A stretch of 64,000 nt of DNA from Gordonia sihwensis NBRC 108236 (GCF_000333035.1 NZ_BANU01000008.1:62001-126000); one strand, 5' to 3'. Counted from the stretch's first letter, positions 1 through 8,602 are shown. The notes: generated by a model from the sequence alone, not told the origin. Numbers and translations are program-made.

Positions 1-282
1 CGAGGCCACGAGACCGATCGGCTCTCCGCGTTGAGCACCGAGATCAACCGCATCGGCGGGCAGTGCCGGGAGACTGACGACGGCCTCGTCATCACCGGGC
101 GCGAGGCAGCCGACCTGGAACCCGCACTCTGGCACAGTTACGCCGACCACCGCATGGCCACGGCGGGCGCCCTCATCGGCCTCCGCGTCGACGGTCTCAC
201 CGTCGAGAACGTCGAGACCACCGCGAAGACCCTGCCCGATTTCGTGAAGATGTGGGAGGCGATGGCGGGGACCGCATCGTGA
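1..282 (+). CDS. aroA: 5-enolpyruvylshikimate-3-phosphate synthase, C-terminal part
   Basis: This is the last 93 codons of EPSP synthase; the start lies before the window. The enzyme joins shikimate-3-phosphate and phosphoenolpyruvate in the shikimate pathway for aromatic amino acids (cytosol). The visible part opens with the conserved RGHETDR-type stretch followed by EINRIGG, and carries the SYADHRMA motif near the end, all typical of the C-terminal domain of AroA. The stop overlaps the GTG of rsgA by a GTGA junction, so the two genes are translationally coupled, as in Mycobacterium (Rv3227-Rv3228). Nothing unusual is visible. Confidence 0.95.
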   Translation, partial: RGHETDRLSALSTEINRIGGQCRETDDGLVITGREAADLEPALWHSYADHRMATAGALIGLRVDGLTVENVETTAKTLPDFVKMWEAMAGTAS

Positions 283-1337
283 GCACCCGGGCGGGAACGG
301 TTCGCGGCCGCACCTACGACGAGTCCGACGTACGGATCCGGCCCGGCAAGGGCAGTCGGCCGCGCACCAAGAACCGTCCGGCGCACGACGACGCCGAGAC
401 GGCCATGGTGGTCTCGGTGGATCGCGGCCGCTGGGGTTGCGTTCTGGACGGCGATCCCTCCCGCCCGCTCGTCACCATGCGCGCCCGCGAACTCGGCCGG
501 ACGCCGATCGTGGTCGGCGACCGCGTGGGTGTCGTCGGCGACCTCTCCGGCCGCCCCGACACGCTCGCCCGCATCGTCCGGGTCGACGACCGCAGCACGG
601 TGCTCCGCCGCACCGCGGACGACAACGATCCGTACGAGCGGATCGTGGTCGCCAACGCCGACCGATTGCTGATCGTCACCGCGCTGGCCGACCCGCCGCC
701 CCGGACCGGTTTCGTCGAACGCGCCCTGGCCGCGGCGTACGCCGGCGGACTGTCGCCGATCCTGTGTCTGACCAAGTCAGATCTCGCCGAGCCAGAGGAG
801 TTCGCCGCACACTTCGCCGACCTCGAACTGCCGGTGGTGACGGCGGGTCGCGACGACGACCTCGGTCCCCTGTGGGACACCCTCGACGGTCACCTCACCG
901 CCCTCATCGGACACTCCGGCGTCGGCAAGTCGACTCTCGTCAACCGGCTCGTCCCCGATGCGGACCGGGCCACCGGCGAAGTGTCCGGCGTCGGCAAGGG
1001 CCGCCACACGTCGACACAATCGGTGGCACTGCCGCTGCCCGGAGAATCCCCCGGGGCGCCGCCGCGCGGCTGGGTGGTCGACACCCCGGGCATCCGCTCG
1101 TTCGGCCTCGCGCACGTGACGCCGGATCAGATCGTCGACGCCTTCGACGATCTGCGCGACGCGATCGACGACTGCCCGCGCGGCTGCACCCACCTCGGCC
1201 CGCCGGCCGATCCCGAATGTGCGCTCGACGCACTCACCGGCAGCTCCCATCGGCGGGCGATGGCCGTGCGGGAACTGCTCAGGTCCGCGACGTCCACCGC
1301 TGCGGACGAGACACCGGTTCAGCAGCCGGAGGGCTGA
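279..1337 (+). CDS. rsgA: Small ribosomal subunit biogenesis GTPase RsgA
   Basis: A 352-residue circularly permuted GTPase (YjeQ/RsgA family) that checks late 30S subunit assembly. The order of GTPase motifs is permuted: TKSD (G4, residues 165-168) comes before the P-loop GHSGVGKS (211-218) and the DTPGI switch motif. A C-terminal zinc-binding segment with [16 protein letters not shown] follows, which is the family hallmark, and an N-terminal OB-type region precedes the G domain. The GTG at 279 was chosen because it overlaps the aroA stop; an ATG 27 bases upstream is possible but lies inside aroA. Its 3' end is 27 bp from the convergent desaturase gene. Confidence 0.93.
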   Translation: MSTRAGTVRGRTYDESDVRIRPGKGSRPRTKNRPAHDDAETAMVVSVDRGRWGCVLDGDPSRPLVTMRARELGRTPIVVGDRVGVVGDLSGRPDTLARIVRVDDRSTVLRRTADDNDPYERIVVANADRLLIVTALADPPPRTGFVERALAAAYAGGLSPILCLTKSDLAEPEEFAAHFADLELPVVTAGRDDDLGPLWDTLDGHLTALIGHSGVGKSTLVNRLVPDADRATGEVSGVGKGRHTSTQSVALPLPGESPGAPPRGWVVDTPGIRSFGLAHVTPDQIVDAFDDLRDAIDDCPRGCTHLGPPADPECALDALTGSSHRRAMAVRELLRSATSTAADETPVQQPEG

Positions 1338-1364
1338 CCGCGGACGGCGGCCAGCCGTGCGGCA

Positions 1365-2585
1365 TCAGCGGCGCCGTTCGGTGCGCCGGCGGCTCCGTCG
1401 CCTGGCGCGCACTTGCGCCAGCGCGGTCTTGAGCCCGCCGCCGAGCTTCGGCAGTCCGTCGAACCGGCGCTCAGAGGCGGTCTCGGGCGCGTCGTCGCTG
1501 GTCGCGATGAGGAAGCGGTCCGGCAGCGCGAGTTTGTTGATGGTCCGCAGCGTACGGAGGTACTGCATGGTGAGCGAACCGGTGTTGTACGGCAGGTCGT
1601 ACTTCTCGCACAATTCGCGCACCCGCACCGAGATCTCGGCCATCCGGTTGCTCGGCAGATCGGGGTACAGATGATGCTCGATCTGGTAGCAGAGGTTGCC
1701 GCTGAGGAAGGCCAGCGCGGGCCCGGCCTCGAAGTTGGCCGTCCCCAGCATCTGGCGCAGGTACCACTGGCCGGACGTCTCGTCCTCGAGTGTCTCGACG
1801 GTGAACTTCTCCGCACCGTCGGGGAAGTGCCCGCAGAAGATGACCACGTAGGCCCAGAGATTCCGGATGAGGTTGGCCGTCAGATTCGCTGTCAGCGTGC
1901 GCGTGAAGTTGGGGCCCGACAGCGCCGGGAACAGGACGTAGTCCTTGCCGATCTGCCGGACGATCTTGCGCGCGAACAATTCGATCTCCGGACGCGCCTG
2001 CTCCATCGGTTTGCGGCCGGCGATGACCTCTTTGAGGTCGAGGTCGTGCAGGCCGATGCCCCACTCGAAGGTGGCGGCGAGCATGAGATTGAACAGCGGC
2101 TGGAACGCGCGGCGGGGTTCCCACGGCTCGTCGCGCGTCACCCGGAGGATCTTGTAACCCACATCGTGATCCATGCCGATCACGTTGGTGTACTTGTGAT
2201 GGATGTAGTTGTGGGAGTGCTTCCAGTGAGGTGAGGCGCAGACCATGTCCCACTCCCACGTCGTGGAGTGCACCTCGGGATCGTTCATCCAGTCCCACTG
2301 GCCGTGCATCACATTGTGGCCGAGTTCCATGTTCTCGATGATCTTGGCGACCGACAGTGCGCCGGTGCCGAGCAGCCACAGCGACCGGCGGTGGCTGCCG
2401 AGCAGTGCGAGCCGGCCCAGGACCTCGAGTCCGCGCTGGGCGTAGATGGTCCGCCGCAGGTAGCGGCGGTCCTGCTCGCCCAGACTCGACTCGATCTCGC
2501 GGCGCAGCATATCGAGTTCCGCACCCAGTGCCTCGACATCGGCGTCCGTCAGGTGCGCGTACTCATTGATATCTGAAATCGCCAT
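1365..2585 (-). CDS. Membrane fatty acyl desaturase (DesA3-like), copy 1
   Basis: A 406-residue di-iron membrane desaturase, probably introducing a cis double bond into long-chain acyl-CoA or phospholipid acyl chains at the membrane. All three histidine boxes are present: HNVMH (residues 90-94), HNYIHH (125-130) and QIEHH (301-305). It closely resembles M. tuberculosis DesA3 (Rv3229c), the acyl-CoA delta-9 desaturase, and sits at the same place beside rsgA. It starts only 8 bp after the stop of a second desaturase, with no convincing Shine-Dalgarno site, so it is probably cotranscribed with it from the operator region near 3.9 kb. It is slightly shorter than its neighbour and ends in an arginine-rich tail. 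Confidence 0.9.
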   Translation of the reverse strand: MAISDINEYAHLTDADVEALGAELDMLRREIESSLGEQDRRYLRRTIYAQRGLEVLGRLALLGSHRRSLWLLGTGALSVAKIIENMELGHNVMHGQWDWMNDPEVHSTTWEWDMVCASPHWKHSHNYIHHKYTNVIGMDHDVGYKILRVTRDEPWEPRRAFQPLFNLMLAATFEWGIGLHDLDLKEVIAGRKPMEQARPEIELFARKIVRQIGKDYVLFPALSGPNFTRTLTANLTANLIRNLWAYVVIFCGHFPDGAEKFTVETLEDETSGQWYLRQMLGTANFEAGPALAFLSGNLCYQIEHHLYPDLPSNRMAEISVRVRELCEKYDLPYNTGSLTMQYLRTLRTINKLALPDRFLIATSDDAPETASERRFDGLPKLGGGLKTALAQVRARRRSRRRTERRR

Positions 2586-2593
2586 CGATCACA

Positions 2594-3865
2594 TTATGCC
2601 CGCGCGGGTGCGCGGCGGCTCCTCCGGCGCTCATTCAGGCTCACGATCGCAGTCTTGAGGCCCCGGCGACGTCCGGTCGCGGGATCGACCGTCGACACCA
2701 GACGCACCTGTTCGGACTCCTTGAACCGCCTCTCCGAGGCGGTCTCCGGAGCGTCGTCCACCGTGCCCGAGAGGTACTTGTTCGGCAACGACAGCTTGGC
2801 GATGGTGCGCCACGACTTCGCGTACTGCACGGGGAACGAACCCGTCGTGTACGGCAGGTCGTACTCCGCGCACAGCGCCTGCACCCGCACCGCGATCTCC
2901 GCGAGCCGATTGCTGGGCAGATCGGGGAAGATGTGGTGCTCGATCTGGTACGAGAGGTTCCCGCTCATGAAGGCCAGGACCGGGCCCGACCGGAAGTTGG
3001 CGCTTCCGAGCATCTGGCGCAGGTACCACTCACCGCGAGTCTCGCTGTCGACGTCCTGCTTGGTGAACTTCTCCGCACCGTCCGGGAAGTGCCCGCAGAA
3101 GATGACCGCGTTCGACCACACATTGCGGATCACGTTGGCCATCACATTCGCGGTGAAGGCCTTGCGGGCCCCGGAGCGCGAGCGGGTGACGGCCCCGACG
3201 AGCGCCGGGTACACCACGTAGTCCTTACCCGCCTGGCGCCCGATCTTGACGCCCACGTCGCGCAGGTCCTTCCGGAACTGGTCCTTCTCCTCCTGCGTCC
3301 GGCGCTTGCGTCCCAACTCGAGATGTTGCGCGGCGACACCGTACTGGAAAGCGAGCGCCAGGACCGTGTTGTAGGCGATGTTGCCGAGGTTGAACGGCCG
3401 CCAGCGCTGGTCGCGCGTCACGCGGAGCAGGCCGTAGCCCACATCGTCGTCCATGCCGAGCACGTTGGTGTACTTGTGATGGATGAAGTTGTGCGTGTGC
3501 TTCCAGTGAGCACTGGGTCCGGTGTTGTCCCATTCCCACGAAGTGGAATGCACCTCGGGATCGTTCATCCAATCCCACTGCCCGTGCATCACGTTGTGCC
3601 CGAGCTCCATGTTCTCGACAATCTTCGCGACTCCGAGAGCCGACGCCCCGGCCCACCACAGAGCCCGATTGCGCGCACCGAAGGTCAGCGCGCGACCGGC
3701 GGCCTCGAGCGTCCGCTGGAATGCGATCGTGTTGCGGATGTACCGCGCGTCGCGTTCACCGCGATCGGCTTCGATGTCCGCGCGGATCTGGTCGAGCTTC
3801 GCACCCAGTTCTTCGACGTCCGCGTCGGTCAGATGGGCGTATTCGGGGATGTCGGAGATCGCCAT
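2594..3865 (-). CDS. Membrane fatty acyl desaturase (DesA3-like), copy 2
   Basis: A 423-residue paralogue of the preceding desaturase in tandem with it. The histidine boxes are at the same positions in the N-terminal half: HNVMH (90-94) and HNFIHH (125-130); the third, QIEHH, is at 307-311. The two proteins share almost the same N-terminus (MAISDI-EYAHLTDADVE) but differ in a variable cytosolic stretch around residues 180-235, which is longer here, and in the C-terminus. ATG at 3865 is preceded by GAGGAG. It is the first gene after the 103-bp gap holding three overlapping palindromes, and likely receives electrons from the reductase encoded immediately upstream. Confidence 0.9.
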   Translation of the reverse strand: MAISDIPEYAHLTDADVEELGAKLDQIRADIEADRGERDARYIRNTIAFQRTLEAAGRALTFGARNRALWWAGASALGVAKIVENMELGHNVMHGQWDWMNDPEVHSTSWEWDNTGPSAHWKHTHNFIHHKYTNVLGMDDDVGYGLLRVTRDQRWRPFNLGNIAYNTVLALAFQYGVAAQHLELGRKRRTQEEKDQFRKDLRDVGVKIGRQAGKDYVVYPALVGAVTRSRSGARKAFTANVMANVIRNVWSNAVIFCGHFPDGAEKFTKQDVDSETRGEWYLRQMLGSANFRSGPVLAFMSGNLSYQIEHHIFPDLPSNRLAEIAVRVQALCAEYDLPYTTGSFPVQYAKSWRTIAKLSLPNKYLSGTVDDAPETASERRFKESEQVRLVSTVDPATGRRRGLKTAIVSLNERRRSRRAPARA

Positions 3866-3879
3866 GCCACTCCTCGTTG

Positions 3880-3926
3880 CCTACGACTTCGTAACTTACG
3901 TAAGCGTAGGTTACGGTTCCGTAGGC
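3880..3926. promoter_or_regulatory. Triple overlapping palindromic operator before the desaturase pair
   Basis: Three dyads of the form TTACG/CTACG-n4-CGTAA/CGTAGG are packed at an exact 15-bp spacing, centred at about 3887.5, 3902.5 and 3917.5. The central one (3891-3914) is GTAACTTACG-TAAG-CGTAGGTTAC, a 10-bp-arm dyad with one mismatch. Neighbouring dyads share half-sites. The same palindrome occurs alone before the reductase gene (5126-5149). Dyads like this are usual for TetR-family repressors; acyl desaturase genes in other bacteria are controlled by such regulators (for example DesT of Pseudomonas). No regulator gene is adjacent, so the protein that binds is unknown. Confidence 0.7.
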
Positions 3927-3968
3927 TGTCCACCCCGCGACGACGTGGTCCACGTCATAGGCACCGAT

Positions 3969-5084
3969 TCACACGTCGAGCGTGCAGTCTCCCGCCGCGG
4001 CGCTCACGCAGGTCTGGATGCGCTCACCCTCCACGTGCTCCACGCCCGTCCGCAGATCACGCACGCACCCCTTGTCGAGCATCACGACGCAGCTCTGGCA
4101 GATCCCCATGCGGCAGCCGAAGGGCATCAGCACGCCCGCCTGTTCGCCGGCCTCGAGAAGCGTCGTGGCACCGTCGACCTCGATCTGCCGATCCGGCGTG
4201 CCGAACGTGACGACGCCGCCCTCGGCACCGTGAGCACCGCGTTCCAGCGCGAACCGCTCGATGTGCAGATTCTCCTGAATACCCGCTTCGTCGAACTGTT
4301 CGCTGAGCATGTCCAGGAACCCGCCCGGACCACAGGCCCAGGTGGCGCGCTCGGCCCAATCCGGACACAGCGCTCGCAGCTGCGCCGGCGTCACCTTGCC
4401 GTCGGTGCGGGTGAACTGCAGGTGCAGGTCGATCAGGCCCTCGTCGGCCATCCGCCGGAGTTCGTCGCCGAAGAGCAGATCGTCCTCCGTGGGAACCGAG
4501 TGGATCAGCCGGACGTCGGCGCGCTGAGCGCGTCGGCGCATCGTGCGCAGCATCGAGATGATGGGCGTCAGACCGCTGCCCGCGGTCGCGAACAGGATCT
4601 TCTCCGGCAGCGGGTCGGGCAGGACGAATTCACCGGCGGGCGCCGCCAGGCGCACCACGGTGCCGGGTGCCAGCCCCTTCACCAGATGCGACGAGAGGAA
4701 TCCCTCCGGCATCGCCTTCACCGTGATCGATACCGTCCGCTGCGCGCGCGACGACTCCGGCTCGGAGGTCAGTGAGTAGGAACGCCACGTCCAGCGTCCG
4801 TCGACCAGGACGCCGATGCCGATGTACTGGCCCGGGTGGTAGTCGAACGAGAAGCCCCAGCCCGGCCGGATGACGATGGTCGCGCTGTCCGCGGTCTCCT
4901 CGGTCACCGAGACCACCTTGCCGCGCAATTCCCTCGCCGACCACAGCGGATTGGCCAGGTGCAGGTAGTCGTCCGGCAACAGCGGGGTGGTCACGCGAGC
5001 GAAGGCCGCTCGAAGCAGCCGGGCACGCTTGTGCCTGGCCGCCACGTCGGCCGCCGGTGCCTCGAATCGTTCACGCCACGCCAT
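3969..5084 (-). CDS. Desaturase electron-transfer protein: flavin reductase fused to 2Fe-2S ferredoxin
   Basis: A 371-residue NAD(P)H oxidoreductase that passes electrons to the membrane desaturases. The order is an FAD-binding beta-barrel with RSYSLTS (101-107), a nucleotide-binding domain with AGSGLTP (168-174) and a C-terminal plant-type 2Fe-2S domain with ligands C324, C329, C332 and C359. This matches Rv3230c, the partner of DesA3 in M. tuberculosis. ATG at 5084 follows a strong GGAGGAGG site. The gene has its own copy of the desaturase palindrome just upstream, so reductase and desaturases should respond to the same regulator. The electron donor (NADPH or NADH) cannot be told from the sequence. 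Confidence 0.92.
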   Translation of the reverse strand: MAWRERFEAPAADVAARHKRARLLRAAFARVTTPLLPDDYLHLANPLWSARELRGKVVSVTEETADSATIVIRPGWGFSFDYHPGQYIGIGVLVDGRWTWRSYSLTSEPESSRAQRTVSITVKAMPEGFLSSHLVKGLAPGTVVRLAAPAGEFVLPDPLPEKILFATAGSGLTPIISMLRTMRRRAQRADVRLIHSVPTEDDLLFGDELRRMADEGLIDLHLQFTRTDGKVTPAQLRALCPDWAERATWACGPGGFLDMLSEQFDEAGIQENLHIERFALERGAHGAEGGVVTFGTPDRQIEVDGATTLLEAGEQAGVLMPFGCRMGICQSCVVMLDKGCVRDLRTGVEHVEGERIQTCVSAAAGDCTLDV

Positions 5085-5125
5085 CGCGCGCCTCCTCCGC
5101 CCGGTTCCGGGCCGCCCCGGAACAC

Positions 5126-5149
5126 CTAACTTACGATTCCGTAGGTTAG
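5126..5149. promoter_or_regulatory. Palindromic operator before the desaturase reductase gene
   Basis: CTAACTTACG-ATTC-CGTAGGTTAG is a 24-bp dyad with a single mismatch between arms. It lies 42-65 bp upstream of the reductase ATG, where it would overlap the core promoter. The arm sequence TAACTTACG/CGTAGGTTA is the same as in the central operator of the desaturase promoter at 3891-3914, which marks the two as sites for one regulator. Confidence 0.7.
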
Positions 5150-5199
5150 CGTTTCGGGGCGCCGAGGGCGAATGGAGCGCACGTCAGTCGCGTCGCGGA

Positions 5200-5793
5200 T
5201 CAGGCCAGCAGCGTCCCCGGGGCCGGTGTGTACGGCGTGAAGAACTGATTGGCCGGCGCACCGGCCAGCGTCATCTCCAGCGCGGCCACCGACATTCCGT
5301 CGATCTGCTCGCGGATGATGTCGGCGTGCCCGGCATGCCGGGCGTACTCCTCCACCTGGTGGCACATGTAGTACCGATTCTTCATCGGCCGCGACTCGTA
5401 GACACCCGCCCACGGCGCGGGCGGCGCCATCGCCTCCCCGTCGGGATCGCTGCTCCGCATCGCTTCGAGGAACTCGGCGCGCGCGGCGTCGAACCGCTCG
5501 ATGATCCCGGCCGCAGTCTCGTCGTCGGTGAGCGCGAAGCTCCCCATGTACTCGGCCAACGCCGCCTCGTCGAGCACCAGTTCGCCGGCGGTGCCGTTCA
5601 ACTGCGCTGCGGCCCCGCGTAGACCGCGTTCGATGTGTTTGATGAGTCCGCCGATCGAGAGCACGCTGCGACACGGCGTCTGTCGGGCCTGAGCCTCCGT
5701 GAGTCCGAACGCCGCGGCCCGCAGCGCTCCGAGCTGTTGATCGGCGTAGTTGATGAGGCCGGTGAGTTCGTCGTCTCGGGCCGGTGCGTACAT
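5200..5793 (-). CDS. DinB/YfiT-fold protein (DUF664-like)
   Basis: A 197-residue four-helix DinB-superfamily protein. Members are metal-binding helical bundles, several of which use bacillithiol or mycothiol as cosubstrate; the exact reaction here is unknown. Histidines that could bind a metal are at IKHIERG and in the CHQVEEYARHAGHADI stretch, the last being the typical C-terminal helix of the family. An upstream in-frame ATG exists, but the ATG at 5793 has AGGAGG six bases ahead and was chosen. It is not close enough to its neighbours to be in an operon with them. Confidence 0.8.
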   Translation of the reverse strand: MYAPARDDELTGLINYADQQLGALRAAAFGLTEAQARQTPCRSVLSIGGLIKHIERGLRGAAAQLNGTAGELVLDEAALAEYMGSFALTDDETAAGIIERFDAARAEFLEAMRSSDPDGEAMAPPAPWAGVYESRPMKNRYYMCHQVEEYARHAGHADIIREQIDGMSVAALEMTLAGAPANQFFTPYTPAPGTLLA

Positions 5794-5843
5794 GGTGTCC
5801 TCCTGGGGTCGGTGTTCCTCGCCCATTCAGACTCACAAGCATT

Positions 5844-5862
5844 CCGGACAGTTCTCGTCCGG
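5844..5862 (-). terminator. Short hairpin, possible terminator of the DGAT-like operon
   Basis: CCGGAC and GTCCGG face each other across 7 bases. It lies about 36 bp past the stop of the 5898-6395 gene. A second, imperfect stem (TTCTCTG...CAGAGAA, about 5872-5907) overlaps that gene's end. Neither has a clear T run, so termination is only probable. Confidence 0.4.
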
Positions 5863-5897
5863 TACTGAAAAGTTCTCTGGAGAAGTCTTCGGGGACT

Positions 5898-6395
5898 TCA
5901 GAGAAGTTCCAGGAGGAACGGCAGTTCCTGCGTGGCGTACCAGCCGAGGTCGTGGTCCTCCACGTCTCCGACCGCCAGCTCGCCGTCCTCATCGCCGAGG
6001 TCGGCGCGGTCGATCACCTCGACCGCCGCCCGCACTGCGTTCTCGGCGTCTGAACCGTCGACGTGGACGGCGACGATGTCGCCGTGCGGGATCGTTCCGG
6101 CGACCCTGACCACCGCGTCGTCGAGATCCGGACGCGGCGTCGCCTCGGCGTCCGCGACCACCACCACCCGGCGCACCGGAAGCTCCGAGTCGTCGACGGC
6201 CAGCAGTCGCAGCGACGCCCGGGCGGCCTCCCGGAGCGCCACCTCCGACAGTTCCTCGTCGTCACCGGCCACATACGCCTCGCGCAGCGCCGGTGTCAGC
6301 GCGAAACCGGTGCCTCCGACCGGTTCGAAGGCCCGGCCGGGTTCGGCCACCAGCCGTTCGATCATCGCCAGGGTGGCCGGCAGATAGACGCGCAT
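5898..6395 (-). CDS. Conserved hypothetical protein (DUF6912-like, Rv3231c position)
   Basis: A 165-residue cytosolic protein without recognisable catalytic motif. It starts MRVYLPATLAM and is rich in Ala, Val, Asp and Glu with a very acidic C-terminal half. Proteins starting this way, with this length, occur at the same place in mycobacteria (Rv3231c, next to the desaturase genes), which supports it as a real gene of the conserved block. It follows the DGAT-like gene by 45 bp and is probably cotranscribed. No function can be given. Confidence 0.75.
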   Translation of the reverse strand: MRVYLPATLAMIERLVAEPGRAFEPVGGTGFALTPALREAYVAGDDEELSEVALREAARASLRLLAVDDSELPVRRVVVVADAEATPRPDLDDAVVRVAGTIPHGDIVAVHVDGSDAENAVRAAVEVIDRADLGDEDGELAVGDVEDHDLGWYATQELPFLLELL

Positions 6396-6440
6396 GAGAT
6401 GCCTTTCGATCGGGGTCGGGAGGGTCGGCGGGCCCTGTCG

Positions 6441-7901
6441 TCACCGGTTGCCGGGGTCCGGGGAACCGTCGTACGACTGCCCGCTCGCAAGCAGTTCGTC
6501 CAGCGACTCGGTGACGTATTCGGCCATGGCGGGGAGGTCGACCACCACGGCCCGGTCGGCGATGAAGGCGAACTGCACCTGGTTCGCGTACTCGTTGACA
6601 CTGATGCCCAGAGCTCTCTGCGCGGCGAGCGTCGGAATGGTGAAGATTCCGGTGATGGGGATCCCGCCGACGAACTTGCGGCCGATCCGCTTGGCGCTCA
6701 TCGAGATCGGCACGTTGTACGACCGCTGGAACAGGCCCGCGAACGCCCGCGTGGACCGGTCGGCGAAGGGCACCAGCCCGAACTCCGGAAGCAGGGGGCG
6801 CAGCCCCTGCGACATCCGCCGTGTGGACTGGGAGTAGCGATTCGCGAGACCGGCCACCTGCATCAGCCGGACGGCGGGTGCGTCCTCCCCCACCGGCAGG
6901 TCGGTGACGAACTCCGTCCCGCCGACCACGATCCACGAGCCGCTCGGCTCTCCTTCGACGGTGTCCGGATCGCGAGCCGCGAGCGGCATGGTGGCCCGCA
7001 TCGTCTCGCCGTGGCCGACGGTGTCCTTGATCGACAGCGACCACCGGCGCAGCACGCCGGTGATGATGGCCAGCACCACGTCGTTGAACGAGCACTCGAA
7101 ACGGTTCGCCACCGCCTCGAGATCGCGGCGGGACACCGACGAGAAGGCGAACAGCCGCGACGACGTGGTGACCGCGTTCAGCGGGCTGTCGGGGGCGGAG
7201 TTGACCATCTGAGAGACGGCGTCGCCGACCAGACGGACCGATTTGTCGGCCACCGACCAGAGATCGGCGACCGGGCCGTTGCCGCGCAGCAGGGTGTCGA
7301 CCATCTCACCGGGCCGGGCCATCGCCTCGGCCAGCGCTCCGACGGTCAACGAGGCCGCTCCGGGCGGCCGCCGCGGCATCCACAGATCCTCCGCCATCGG
7401 GGCGGCGTCCGCGACGTCGTCGCAGATCACCTCGCTCAATTCCGGGTTGCCGGTGCCGCCCAGCAGACAGCGGTGCGTCTTGGTCAGGATCACCGACCGG
7501 CCGCGGCTGAGTCCCTCGATCAGGTACATCTCCCACAGCGGCCGGGTCCGGTCGAGTGGGCGCGACATGAGCCGCGAGACCAACTCCTGCAGTTGTTCGG
7601 AGTCACCCGGCTGCGGCAGCGCGGACAATCTGATGTGGTAGTTGATGTCGAACTCACGGTCGTCCACCCACACCGGACGCGCCAGCCCGAGCGTCACCTC
7701 GGTGATCACCTGGCGGTACCGGGGTGCCGCCTGCAGTCGGTTCTCCACCAGCGAGACGAGCGAGTGGTAGTCGATCCCGGTCGCGTCGTCCTTCCGAAGC
7801 TTGCTCGGGTCGAGGATCAACAGCGCTCCGAGGTGGGCGGTCGTCCCCGCCCCGTCCAGGAAGTAGAACATCGCCTCGTCCGGCGACAGCCGATTCACCA
7901 T
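6441..7901 (-). CDS. Wax ester synthase/diacylglycerol acyltransferase-like protein with altered active-site motif
   Basis: A 486-residue member of the bacterial WS/DGAT family, which acylates diacylglycerol or fatty alcohols to make storage lipids. It starts with the usual LSPDEAMFYFLD, has PLDRTRPLWEMYLIEGL before the active site, and a C-terminal domain with FNDVVLAIITGVLRRW and NVPIS. The position matches Rv3233c-Rv3234c (tgs3). The catalytic motif HHxxxDG is not intact: residues 143-149 read HRCLLGG, so the second histidine and the aspartate are replaced. The reading frame is otherwise complete and full length. It may be inactive as an acyltransferase or have a changed role. Confidence 0.85.
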   Translation of the reverse strand: MVNRLSPDEAMFYFLDGAGTTAHLGALLILDPSKLRKDDATGIDYHSLVSLVENRLQAAPRYRQVITEVTLGLARPVWVDDREFDINYHIRLSALPQPGDSEQLQELVSRLMSRPLDRTRPLWEMYLIEGLSRGRSVILTKTHRCLLGGTGNPELSEVICDDVADAAPMAEDLWMPRRPPGAASLTVGALAEAMARPGEMVDTLLRGNGPVADLWSVADKSVRLVGDAVSQMVNSAPDSPLNAVTTSSRLFAFSSVSRRDLEAVANRFECSFNDVVLAIITGVLRRWSLSIKDTVGHGETMRATMPLAARDPDTVEGEPSGSWIVVGGTEFVTDLPVGEDAPAVRLMQVAGLANRYSQSTRRMSQGLRPLLPEFGLVPFADRSTRAFAGLFQRSYNVPISMSAKRIGRKFVGGIPITGIFTIPTLAAQRALGISVNEYANQVQFAFIADRAVVVDLPAMAEYVTESLDELLASGQSYDGSPDPGNR

Positions 7902-7970
7902 GATGCGTCGAGTTTATGCCGATCGCGGGCGTCCGCGGAATCATCGCCGGCGCGGCCTCACACCACGGCC

Positions 7971-8420
7971 TCAGACGATCGCGAACTCGACGATCACCCA
8001 GCGTTCCGCGATCCGGCGCGGTCCGCCCCGCGACGGCAACGGCACCGACCGGATCTCGATGCGGCCGGCCACCGCACGCACTCGGCGTCCCCGCACGAAG
8101 GTGCCGAAGTAGGCGGCCTGGCGCAGTCCACCGATCTGCAGGTGGACTCGCAGCAGCCGCGCCGTCTCAGCACTCCCCGACGGCCCGGCCCGATGCTGGA
8201 GCAGTGAGCCCACCTGCGATTGCACCTCGGCCGAGACCGTGCGCAGCAGATGGTCCACCGGTCGGCGACCGTCGAGCACCTCCAGCATCTGCTGCAACGC
8301 GTACACCGTCGCCGACCGCGCTGCACCGGCACGGTCCGCATCCGTCCGCTCAGCGCCGTTCCGAACCGGCGGCGCCGGCCGGTCGACGATCCCATTACCC
8401 CCGAGTGTGTTCACCGTCAT
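7971..8420 (-). CDS. Rv3235-family conserved protein
   Basis: A 149-residue basic protein of unknown function. The C-terminal part (QQMLEVLDGRRPVDHLL, VHLQIGGLRQAAYFGTF, VRAVAGRIEIR, ERWVIVEF) has the look of the Rv3235 family found beside tgs3 and secA1 in mycobacteria, although there the gene is in the opposite orientation. The ATG at 8420 gives the usual length; the frame stays open to 8615, but that part is of low complexity and has no Shine-Dalgarno site. In M. tuberculosis genes Rv3236c-Rv3239c lie between it and secA1; here a dehydrogenase gene takes their place. Confidence 0.7.
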   Translation of the reverse strand: MTVNTLGGNGIVDRPAPPVRNGAERTDADRAGAARSATVYALQQMLEVLDGRRPVDHLLRTVSAEVQSQVGSLLQHRAGPSGSAETARLLRVHLQIGGLRQAAYFGTFVRGRRVRAVAGRIEIRSVPLPSRGGPRRIAERWVIVEFAIV

Positions 8421-8548
8421 ATCTATCGGACGCACCCGGGGCGGGTTCGGTTCCGCGACGCGCCGAGAGCACGGCCGACCCCCGTCCGCTGCAACCCCCT
8501 GCAACCGTTGCGCCCCGCCGGCGGTGGGCGCACGCTCGTTTCCGGGCA

Positions 8549-8564
8549 GGTGACTCACATCACA
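8549..8564. promoter_or_regulatory. CRP/GlxR-type binding site
   Basis: GGTGA-n6-TCACA matches the CRP-family consensus TGTGA-n6-TCACA in 9 of 10 positions. It lies 39-54 bp upstream of the butanediol dehydrogenase-like gene. GlxR/CRP proteins control carbon metabolism in related actinobacteria, so control of this gene by cAMP signalling is plausible but inferred only from the motif. Confidence 0.45.
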
Positions 8565-8602
8565 GTCCACACTTCCCGTTCCGACGCTCAGAAGGAGCAC
8601 CG

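Noticed and set aside
6063-8207. 714-codon open frame on the plus strand
   Set aside because: It is antisense to the DUF6912-like and DGAT-like genes, is Arg/His/Gly-rich and has no family features; a product of GC-rich codon structure.
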